Assembly (NCBI GenBank): GCA_019022495.1
Contig: JAFEKR010000046.1
Span: 268,144-332,143 of the forward strand
Reading direction: 5' to 3'
From: Epichloe hybrida
Lineage: Eukaryota; Ascomycota; Sordariomycetes; Hypocreales; Clavicipitaceae
DNA length: 64,000 nt
Made by a program: the position numbers and the translations under genes. Shown in pieces: positions 35,341 through 44,845 of this stretch. The number at the start of each line of letters is the position of its first letter. Within the stretch, counting starts at the first letter, position 1. The notes under the pieces are model-generated. The model made no database searches. It was not told the DNA's origin and saw nothing but the letters and a program-made list of their open reading frames with translations.

Positions 35341-36157
35341 TGTTAAAAATAAGACCTATTTTTAGCCCTTTCTAGTTAAAGGACCTTTCTATTACTAGCT
35401 TGCATTGCAAGCCTAACAGCTGCACTGCAGCTGTTAACAGTCACGAAGGTGGCTGTCAATGGCTACGTCGCAGCTGTCAACAGCTGCGACTGACCGTGTG
35501 GATGACTAATCCAAATCAATTATCAATTGTGGATTATTTAATTGCGTTGTGGCTATAAGCGCAGCCACAACCGCAGCGCCACTAGTAATTAGGTAAGCTA
35601 GGGTGATGTAAGCAGGTTACCCTATAGCTATCTTTAACAGCGATTTTCTCTTTAACTAGAGGTTGTACAAAAGTCTTACATATAGCAAATTGAAGCTAGA
35701 AGACAGGGCTTTTATTTTATGCAGGAATATTTTTTGGACTAAAATTTAGTGCATACGGGTTGCTAGTTTATATGGTAGTGAGTCGATTTTTTGGATTTTA
35801 CATATAAATGAATTTTGCGGAAAATAAAAAGTGGCCTGTAAGATCTCTTTAGCAGTCTGGATTCACTAATATAGTTAGTAGGTATATAAGAGGAAGAAGA
35901 TCTTTTCAATCTAGCTAGATAGCTAGGCCTCTTAATCTAACAGCCGCATTGCCCGTACAACGTCACTAAAATCAATTCTATTGGTATATAAGATATCGTA
36001 AAAGTCATCTAGATTGAATTTAATTAGTTAATAACTGCTAAAACCTTCCGTTGCGTTACGTTAAATATTTAACGTGGTGGCTCTATTAGTCCCTAACTAT
36101 AGAAGCTACACTTGTATAGCTATTGCCAGCTAGTAACTAGCTCCTTACTTTTCAATA
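35341..36157 (+). repeat. Copia 5' LTR
   Basis: 817 bp, starts TGTTAAAAATAAGACC and ends TTTTCAATA, which fits an original CAACA end after C-to-T change. It differs from the 3' LTR at many places; those I compared are C/T or G/A differences. Confidence 0.93.
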
Positions 36158-36175
36158 GGTTATAAGCCTGGCCTA
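36158..36175 (+). other. Putative primer binding site of the Copia element
   Basis: GGTTATAAGCCTGGCC directly follows the 5' LTR. It resembles the GGTATCAGAGC-type Copia primer site after RIP-like change. Match to a specific tRNA was not tested. Confidence 0.45.
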
Positions 36176-36216
36176 TCACTATAAAATTCTTTCTAGTGTA
36201 CTTTACATATGGTTAC

Positions 36217-36496
36217 AGAAGACTTCCCTTCTATAAAATAGGAAGGACCTGCGAGATAGAAGCTATTCCCTTCTATAAAAAAGGAATCATTATGGTTACA
36301 GAAGACTTCCCTTCTATAAAACAGGAAGCGCATAAGCAATACAGAAGCTTTCCCTTCTATAAAAAGGAAGTTTAGTGAGAATAAAAGCTTTTCCCTTCTA
36401 TAAAAAAGGAAATTCAGCGCGGATAGAAGCTTTTCCCTTCTATAAAAAGAAATTTTAGTACAAATAGAAGACTTCCCTTCTATAAAATTGGAAGAT
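36217..36496 (+). repeat. Seven tandem pseudoknot-forming leader repeats
   Basis: Seven units share CCCTTCTATAAAA, starting at 36226, 36268, 36309, 36352, 36393, 36435 and 36475, so the spacings are 42, 41, 43, 41, 42 and 40 bp. Each unit reads AGAAG, 1-2 bases, a five-base arm, CTTCT, an A-rich stretch of 7-8, then the partner arm. AGAAG pairs with CTTCT and the two arms pair with each other (CTTCC/GGAAG, ATTCC/GGAAT, TTTCC/GGAAA). The spacing is not a multiple of three, so this is not a coding repeat. It lies between the LTR and gag. Confidence 0.85.
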
Positions 36497-39400
36497 AGAT
36501 ACCAATTAACAAGGTCAGGGACCTCTAGTCCCTGATCTTAGTGCGCAAGAGATTCTAAATAACTAGCTAAAAGAGCAGGTTATTAAACAACAAAATGCTA
36601 TTAATCTAGTAATACAGAAGCTAGAGTCCTTGACTTTAGCTATTAATAATAGACCTATGGAGGGTGTGAAAGCTACTAAGTCCGCTAGTTAGTAGCAAAT
36701 TCAGCAGCCTATTTAAGATAAGGCACCTGAATCTAGCTTTGTATAAGCTGCCTTTAATAATTCAATTATTAAGGAATTTAATAAGAGAGTTTATAGCTTC
36801 CCTAAGACTGCTAAGCTTAAAGGAGCTGAAAATTTTGATTAATGGAAACAAGCCCTAGCTATCCAATTTAGAGCTTTAGGCATGCCTAATTTTCTAAATA
36901 ATCCGGATATTTCTAGGGCGCTAGGGGACGCTAACTAAGCTATTATCCTAATGTTACTAAGGGATAGTTATACGGAAGGCCCCTAAGCTGCTATAACTTG
37001 GCAAAAATCACCTAAAGAAGCCTATAAGTTACTTGTTAGGCAATATTCACATAGCGTTAAAATCCAAAGGGGGTCCCTATATTCTGAATTTCATAACCTG
37101 AATTTTCATGGATTTAAGGGGACTTTAGAAGCCTTTAATGTGGTCTTTAATAATCTACTAGCTAGATTATCGATTTTAGGGGTCCTAATTAATCCTATAG
37201 ATCAGGTTAATTAATATCTTTAATCCCTAAAATTAACCTTCCCTTAGTGGGCTAAGAGGTAACGATTTAGCATGCATATAAATAGGGCTATAGAGGTCCC
37301 CCTAGAAGCCCTAAATCTTAAATTCCTAATGGCAGACTTTCTAGCTAAACAGAGGGATAAGTTATCTATGGTAGCTAAAGCCCTAAATTATAGGGCTAAA
37401 GACCTAGAAAAGGGCGCTAAAGATAAAGAAAAGGCCCCTAAAGGTTAGAAGAAAAAGAAAGAAAGCTTTAAAGAAAATAAGGGCTCTTCTAATTTTAATA
37501 AGAAGAAAAAGAAGTAAAAGGGTTAAAAATCAGATAAAAAGGATACTAAAGAACTTATAGAGGGTTCTTTTATGCTAGGAAATTACAACCTTTCTAATAG
37601 AGCACTTGATCTATATAAGAAACCTAGCAATTACAAGACTAGTTATAAGAGCTCTAGTAATAGTAGCTCTAATTCTAGCTCTAGTGATTTGGATAATGAA
37701 AAACAAGAAATTAATACCTTAAATGGTTTTAATTATTACAGTAAAGACATAAAAAAGGCCCTATTATATAATACAGGTTTAACCGTATATATAGTTAATT
37801 CTAGGGAGGTCTTTAGGGATTATACCCCTTATAAGAAGGGGGAATCCGACCCTATTATAACCAGTGGTAGCCCTATTTATCCTAAGGGTTATGGTAGTGC
37901 TGTTTTTAAGGTCTTATATTAAAAGAAACCTAATAAATATAAGACCTTAGTGCTAAAGGACGCTCTATATTTTCCTCAGCTTAATGTTAATATAGTTAGT
38001 AGCCTTATTTACTATATATCTAGCGGTTGCTTTATTAAAAACTATCTTTATCTTAAAGATAGGTCTTATATTGCTGCCCTAGATATAGAAAAACATGGTT
38101 TTTTCTTTCACATTAAAAACTAATCTACACTAACGTTACATAAAGGGCCCTGTAAAAAATCTCATTATATCTGACCTTTTACCTATGCTAGCTTTAGGGG
38201 TCATAGCTATCCGATTAGCTACCCTATAGAGGTTCAAATTCCCTCTAAAAAGCCGGATTGGGCTTCTGATTTAGATGAAATCAACGAAAATGATAATAAT
38301 ATTAAAGAAGTTGTACGGGATGATTTAGGGGATTTAGTCCCTTCTCTAATGCCTATAGCCCTAGGTTAGGTCCCTTATAAATCTAAAGAAATAGATTTAG
38401 GGGTATTAGAGGGCCTTAGTAAAGGAAAAAGGTCCCTAATACCTCCCTAAGAGGCCTGTGGTTCTTAAGGAGCCTAGCAGGGGACTGACGGAGAGGGCCC
38501 TAATCTAGACCTAAATCTAGACCCTAATTCAGGCCCTAAAGACCTTTAATATTAAAAGTTACTAGAACTAGCTAGCCTATGGCATGTATGATTAGGGCAC
38601 CTAAGGCTTCCTTTACTAAAGAAAATAAGCCTTATAACTAAAGGAATCCCTGATTTTTCTAAAATTAAGGATAAAGACTTTAAATATATAGCTTGTGATT
38701 AATCTAAGGCAGTTAGAAGACCTAGGAAATTAGCTATCCCTAACCCCCCTAGAGCTCTAGATTAAATAGAGGGGGATACGCTAAAAATCAGCCCTATACT
38801 ATATAATAAACAGTTAATTTACTTATTTCTAGTTAATCAAAAAACTAGATATAAGTGGGTGTTCTTATTACCTAATAAGGAAGGCCTAACTGTTTATAGG
38901 GCTATTAAGGGCTTCTTTAGAGGGCTTAAAAATCAACTAGGTTAATATCCTAGGCACCTTCACTTTAATAGGGGCTAAGAAATCGATTCTAGTTATTAAA
39001 CCTAGTTAAATTCTAAAGGGATTAAATTTATAACTTCTAGTCCCTATATCTATAAGCAAAATGGATTAGTAGAGCGTTCTATTTGTACTATTCTAGATTA
39101 ATTAAGGGCTACTATCTAGTGGGCAAAATTACCCTTATATCTATAGTGTTTTATATTACCTATAGTTATTAACCTAGTTAATATAACTGCTAATACCATA
39201 AAGGATAAAAGCCCTAAATAACTGCTAGCTAGGGAGCTAAATCAGCCCTGTATAACTAATATTAGTAGTATTAGAGCTATAGGATCTTACTGTGAGATTC
39301 TAATCCCCCTAGAAAAACAACCTAAAGCCTAGAAGTTAGTAGCTAGAACTATCCCTAGAAGGTTATTAGCTACACTAGGTTCTAATACCTACCTAGTGTA

Positions 39401-41663
39401 TATCCTCTCTAAAAGGCTAGTTACAAAGACTAGCTTTATTAAGATTATAGAGCCTATAGGTCCTGTCTCTAAAGGATTACCTAGGCTTTCTATAGGGGAT
39501 AACCCTTTAGAGGGGGAAAATGATTTAGAAAATCAAGATCTAAATTAAGGTTTAAAGGATTACCCTATAGACAACATAGGAGGTCCCCCTATAGGTTAAG
39601 AAAAACACCCTATAGGGCCTATATAACCCCCTAAGGAACTAATTCCAGAGGCCTTAGAGGAGGCTACGCCCGTAACTTCCCTAGGAAATTAGATTTTGAC
39701 TCCGGACCTTGATTTTAACAAAATTACTAACTTCGACCCTAATATTAACCCTATAGATGTTAATATTAGTTCCCTTTCTTCTCTAGATTTCATAAAAGAA
39801 ATCTGCTTTAAGGTATAGGAGAAGCTAAAGGAAAATAACCCTAATAGCCCTGAACCTAAGACCTAGAAGTAAGCTATATCTAGCCCTAAAAGGGATAAAT
39901 AGATAGAAGCTATGTATAAGGAATACGAATAGCTTCTAAAGGCTAGTACTTTTAAATTTATAGGGAAAGACTAAGTACCTAAAGGCTATAAAGTACTAAA
40001 AAATAGGCTTGTATATAAGCTTAAAAAGGATAAAGAAAATAATCCTTTAAAATATAAGGCCTAACTCATTGCTAAGGGATTTATGCAAATCGAAGGTCTA
40101 GATTATCTAGAGACCTTTGTAGCTATAAGCATTCCCCCTAGCTAGAGGATTTTACTAGCCCTAGTGGCTTGGAATAACTAGGAAATCAAATAAGTCAATT
40201 TTATAGGAGCTTTTCTTAATAGTAAGCTATAATAACAGATTTATATGATTATTCCAGACGGATTTATTGAATTCCTTAAGGCAAATCCTAAATTAGCTAA
40301 ATTAGCTAAAAGTTTTAGCTATAAACCTTCTAAAGATTAAGTAATTTTATTATAGAAGTCTTTATATAGCCTAAAACAGAGCTTAAGGGAATGGTAACAA
40401 GCACTAATAGCAGTGCTAAAGTCCCTAGGATTTAGCCCTCTAATTTCTAACCTAGCTATATTCTATAATTCCTTTACTAAAACCTTTATTATTATATATA
40501 TGGATAATTATCTTCTAATTAGACTGGATTTACATTATATCTAAAGACTTAAAAAGGAACTTTATAAAGTCTATCTAATAGAAGATAGGGGGCTAGCTAA
40601 ATTCTTTTTAGGGGTTTAAATTATATAAGATAGACCTAATAGGGTCCTAAAAATTCATTAATCTTAGTATATCTTAGAGGCTTTAAATCAATTTAATATG
40701 CTAGATAGTAAGCCTATTAGTATACCTCTTTAGCTAGGCGTTTTAGCTACGCAGACTACTAAGCTTTTAATAGCTAGCAAAATTAAGCTCTATTAGTGCA
40801 TTATAGGGACTATAATATACCTAATATTACTTACAAGGCCAGACATAGCCTTTACACTTTAGTAGCTATCTATAGCACTAGCTAGGCCCTATATAAAGCA
40901 CCTAAAAGTAGCAAAAAACTTACTTAGGTACCTATTAGGGACTAAATTCCTTGCTATAATCTATAGGGGAGAACCTAAAGGTATAGCTAGCAAAAGCCTA
41001 ATAGGTTATTATAATAGTAATTTTACAGGGGATAAAAAGACCTCTAAATTAACCTACACTTATCTATTTAAGCTAGCTAGCGGACCTATTAGCTAGAAAT
41101 TAAAGAAAGCTAGTATAATAGCTCTATTAATATTAGAAGCTAAAGCTAACGCTATTTACAAGACTTTCTAGGAGCTATAGTGGCTTTAGGGCTTATTTAA
41201 GGAGCTAAAAACCCCTATTTCTCCCCCTATCCAGATATATTACGATAATTAAGGCGCTATAACCACTGCCTATAACCCTGCCTTACATAGCCATACAAAG
41301 CATACCTTACTAAAGTTTAACTATATTAGGCAATAGGTTTTAGAGGGTTTAGCTAAGATTAAATATCTAGATACGAAGTTAATGCCTGCAAATAGCCTAA
41401 TAAAACCATTATCTAGGCCTCTTTATTAGGCTTTTATTAGGCTCTTAGGGCTTGATAATCACTAAAAACCAACAACTAAATCCCTTTAATAGGGAACTAA
41501 AAACAACGCTAAAAGGGAGCTATATTTAATAATAGCTAGGAATTTAAAAGGGGGTCTTTTATTTTTTCCTATTTTTCACTTTTTATCTATTTTTATCTAA
41601 AAGTTCTTATTTACCCTATATCACTTTATACGCTTTTAATTAGCTTATACGTAATTCTTTTAT

Positions 41664-41671
41664 AGAGGGGG
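41664..41671 (+). other. Polypurine tract of the Copia element
   Basis: AGAGGGGG lies directly before the 3' LTR, the expected plus-strand priming site. Confidence 0.8.
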
Positions 41672-42488
41672 TGTTAAAAATAAGACTTATTTTTAGCCCT
41701 TTCTAGTTAAAGGACCTTTCTATTACTAGCTTGCATTGCAAGCCTAACAGCTACACTGCAGCTGTTAACAGTCGCGAAGGTAGCTATTAATAGCTACGTT
41801 GCAGCTGTTAACAGCTGCAACTGACCGTGTGAATAACTAATCCAAATTAATTATCAATTATAGATTATTTAATTGCGTTGTGGCTACAAGCGCAGCCATA
41901 ACCATAGCGCCACTAGTAATTAGGTAAGCTAGGGTAATGTAAGCAGGTTACCCTATAGCTATCTTTAACAGCGATTTTCTCTTTAACTAGAGGTTATACA
42001 AAAGTCTTACATATAGTAAATTAAAGCTAGAAGACAGGGCTTTTATTTTATACAGGAATATTTTTTAGACTAAAATTTAGTGCATATAGGTTGCTAGTTT
42101 GTATGGTGGTGAGTCGATTTTTTGGATTTTACATATAAATGAATTTTGCGGAAAATAAAAAGTGGCCTATAAGACCTCTTTAGTAGTCTGGATTCACTAA
42201 TATAGTTAGTGGGTATATAAGAGGAAAAAGATCTTTTCAATCTAACTAGATAGCTAGGCCTCTTAATCCAATAGCCACATTGCCCGTATAACGTCACTAA
42301 AATTAATTCTATTGGTATATAAGATATCGTAAAAGTCATCTAGATTGAATTTAATTAGTTAATAACTGCCGAAACCTTCCGTTACGTTACGTTGAATATT
42401 TAACGTGGTGGCTCTATTAGTCCCCAACCGTAGAAGCTACATTTGTACAGCTGTTGCCAGCTGGCAACTAGCTCCCTACTTTTCAATA
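41672..42488 (+). repeat. Copia 3' LTR
   Basis: 817 bp, the same length as the 5' LTR and collinear with it. Followed by the TATAC target duplication. Confidence 0.93.
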
Positions 42489-42563
42489 TATACACTTTCC
42501 TTTAATCTAATTTTTATTACGTTTTTAGGCTCCTTTAGCTATAAAGAAAAGAGAGACTACTAG

Positions 42564-42854
42564 TGTAGCTTCCTTTAGACCTTTAGATAATAGATAGTCT
42601 AACTATAGCTAAAGAGTAAAGCTACTAAAGGGATGCACGTAATATAATTAAATGTATTATAAGCTACCTTGCTTTGTTAGCAGTAGCACTGCACTATAGC
42701 CTTACTTTTCCCCTATTTTACCTACTTTCGCTCCTAGCTAGATTTCTCTCCTTCTCCCTCTTCTCTTCTCCCTTAGTTATTAGCTATTATTATTATTAAC
42801 TTCATTAAATTTAACCTCTTCGCACTAGTGCAACGTTCCTTAGTGTAACTAACA
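42564..42854 (-). repeat. LTR-like repeat, copy 2 (inverted)
   Basis: 291 bp, reverse complement of the repeat at 28466-28754. On the minus strand it begins TGTTAGTTACACTAAGG at 42854 and ends GAAGCTACA at 42564. Sequences beyond the ends do not match those of copy 1, so the pair is better explained as two LTR remnants than as the termini of one DNA transposon. Confidence 0.6.
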
Positions 42855-43140
42855 ATTATACTAAGAAATAATAAATTAACTAGGCTATAAAGTGCTTTAA
42901 GCTAAAGATAAAGGTATTTTTAAAAAAAGTATAAAGATATAAGAAATTCTTTAATAATAATTAACTTCTTTATAAAGAAAAGCCTTTATTAATAAATAAA
43001 AGAAACTAAAGTAATATAAAATCTCTTTACTCCCTTATATATTAATAAGGAAAAGTATTATAAATAGTATAAAGTAAGCTTTTTACTTATATTTATAGCT
43101 AATTTATACTTATAGGGGTCTTAAGTGCGCTAGCTTTTAA
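42855..43140. other. AT-rich repeat DNA at the right edge of the block
   Basis: About 285 bp of AT-rich sequence ends near 43140, where normal base composition resumes. No coding sequence is seen. Confidence 0.6.
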
Positions 43141-43736
43141 ACGACTGCGCTAACTTGGATCGCACCCTTACGTGTGAGTGTGTGGCAAGTAACCTTTCTA
43201 TCCGAAAACGGCTAGTCATAGCGTTAACGGATTTTCCGTACAGCTTCGATTAGCAAAACTCCTCAAAAACGGGTTCGCAGTCGAAGCCAGCGTGGGACCA
43301 AACAAGCGAGCTCAATTAAACGCAACTCTGCATGTCAGACGAGATGCCCACTTGTCATTTAGTCGCTCGTCCCAAGTGTGTCTGTGCAGACCATGTGCAG
43401 TGTTTTAGGAGACTTGTCATAATATACAGCAAATTCGGGGCCTCGAGACGGATCCCCAAATTATGATTGGGGTTGACAAAACAACCGCCACATTGGACGC
43501 TTCCTTCTGAGCGGCTGCCAAGTGGGAGAGCAGGGATATCATTAGCTGCTTCAGGCACCTTGATTGCGTCAAGCAACATGGTCGCTGTCGGCCCGGTCCC
43601 AATAATCCCATCCCTTTCTTGACTAGTAGATGAAGTATATTGGCGTAAACTACATGGAGTTATACAAGTCGCTGTCGGGCGACTACTGCTTGATAGGTTG
43701 GTTGATGGCGTGCCTGATGTCGGCTAAATTTACCCA
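43141..43736. other. Unique intergenic sequence, no gene supported
   Basis: About 600 bp of normal GC. A 74-codon minus-strand frame (43579-43355) is open but not recognisable. The missing CKS1 exon is not here. Confidence 0.45.
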
Positions 43737-44526
43737 TTACGATTGAGATTCCTCCTTCTTCAGCCGCTCAATTAATTTTTCCCGCAGAAAAGGGCTCAGT
43801 CCCAGTCTATAATAGACGCGAATCATTAAGTCAGAAAACAGTTTAACAAAAAGCTCCGAAGACACTCACATTCCCTCATTGGTGACCACTCTGTACGTGC
43901 CGCTGGGCTGAACCTGCCCAACAACCTCTCCTTCCCCGTTGACCTCAACACTACCGAGAATGTCTTCAGGCCAGGCTATTCTTCCAAAGTCGGGAGGATT
44001 GCGGCGGTCGCTGAGATGCACCCATCCGCCTTTTCCAGCTCCCCCAGCGCCTCCCTGTCCACTTGCACCGCCCGCCGCTCCTTGTTTCCTCGACGATCCC
44101 CGGCTGTGTCGATGGTTATTGAACAAAGCTCCCCCGGAGCCAAGATTGACCCCCCCGGGGCTGGCAAAGGCGCGAGCCTGATTGGTGACGTCCTCATCTC
44201 TGCTTCCATACTCAGACAAAACCTCATTCAAGACTGTCATGAAATGGCGATTTCCGCAAATGATTGCGGTGTGGGAGGGATCGTAGTCGAGGTTCCGATA
44301 GCGAGATTCGGGGATGGAGGGTCGGTGTCCAAATAGGTCAGAAGATATGACGCTGGCGATGACGGGTTGTCAAAGACTTTCTAGTCACATAGGTTAGCAA
44401 GCTTTGGAAGATGCGGATCAAGTTCGAGACTGCATGTACAATGTGTGAGTTGTTCGGCAGGGAGGAAAACGCCCTTCGCCATTCGGTGATGCTCCGAGAA
44501 GCGAATCGAGCAGTGACGGCCAACAT
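43737..44526 (-). pseudogene. Conserved fungal protein of unknown function, with an apparent 1 bp frameshift
   Basis: Exons are 44526-44440, 44380-43870 and 43806-43737. The N-terminus (29 residues, RRAFSSLP) looks like a mitochondrial presequence. Exon 2 opens KVFDNPSSPASYLLTYL, as in ascomycete homologues, and continues through IPPTPQSFAE. After that the reading frame must shift by one base to continue as NRHFMTVLNEVL and then NLGSGGALF, a Gly-rich linker, GWVHLSDRRNPPDFGRIAWP and the final LGLSPFLREKL. Without the shift a stop follows at once (44239-44241). The three-A run at 44251-44253 (TTT on the plus strand) is one base short of what the family pattern needs, and one extra base would give exactly 222 codons plus stop. 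It could be a real mutation or a homopolymer sequencing error. No enzyme motif is visible. Confidence 0.7.
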
Positions 44527-44845
44527 TCTGTGAACCTGTAGAACGATGTGAAGACACGAGGGAGTGGTACGGAGTACTCAGTACTGAGCTAAGCTTCAAG
44601 TGCTTGCCTGGAAGTCAAGTGGATAATGCATTTAAAAGAAATCAATTAAGAACCAGACGCGTCGACGCGTTGAATCATTCCCCACCCACGTCGAAACTAT
44701 GCCAGTTTGGGCATGTCGTTTGTTGTACGGACTACGGAGCAAGCAATGCGGCAACTTGATGCTTCCTTCAAAGAGTATTCATCCTTCCAGCTTCCCGACT
44801 TCTACTTCTATGGCGGACGATGAGCAGATTAGCTAGCAGGAAACA
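44527..44845. promoter_or_regulatory. Bidirectional promoter region, unknown conserved gene / DPB2
   Basis: 319 bp between divergent starts. It includes an inverted ACGCGTCGACGCGT-like stretch at about 44657-44670 resembling MluI-type ACGCGT elements seen before replication genes. In budding yeast these are MBF sites; here this is only suggestive. Confidence 0.35.

Larger units (their letters stand above)
35341..42488 (+). mobile_element. Complete Ty1/Copia retrotransposon, RIP-mutated, nested insertion
   Basis: 7,148 bp bounded by two 817 bp LTRs and flanked by the 5 bp duplication TATAC (35336-35340 and 42489-42493). Reading through RIP-type stops the order is gag (about 36.5-37.5 kb, ending in a Lys-rich stretch), a protease-like segment with YNTGLTVYIVNSREVF (about 37770-37815), GAG-pre-integrase with WHVRLGH-like residues (about 38580), integrase, reverse transcriptase with YMDN in place of YVDD (about 40500), and RNase H to about 41460. 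Integrase before reverse transcriptase defines Copia. Stop codons are mostly TAG/TAA at Gln or Trp positions. The longest surviving frame is 116 codons, so the element is dead by itself. Confidence 0.92.

Noticed and set aside
36217..36496. Regularly spaced repeats resembling a CRISPR array
   Set aside because: The units sit in a retrotransposon leader of a eukaryote. The intervening sequences are short and partly conserved, and no cas genes exist.
37572..37922. 116-codon frame as a functional gene
   Set aside because: It is the surviving gag-protease piece of the RIP-mutated Copia element.
28466..42854. One giant TIR DNA transposon
   Set aside because: Sequences inside the two repeats do not correspond, target duplications are lacking, and the interior is Copia polyprotein. 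LTR remnants fit better.
43355..43579. 74-codon frame as the missing CKS1 exon or a gene
   Set aside because: No Cks residues are present and no family is recognised.
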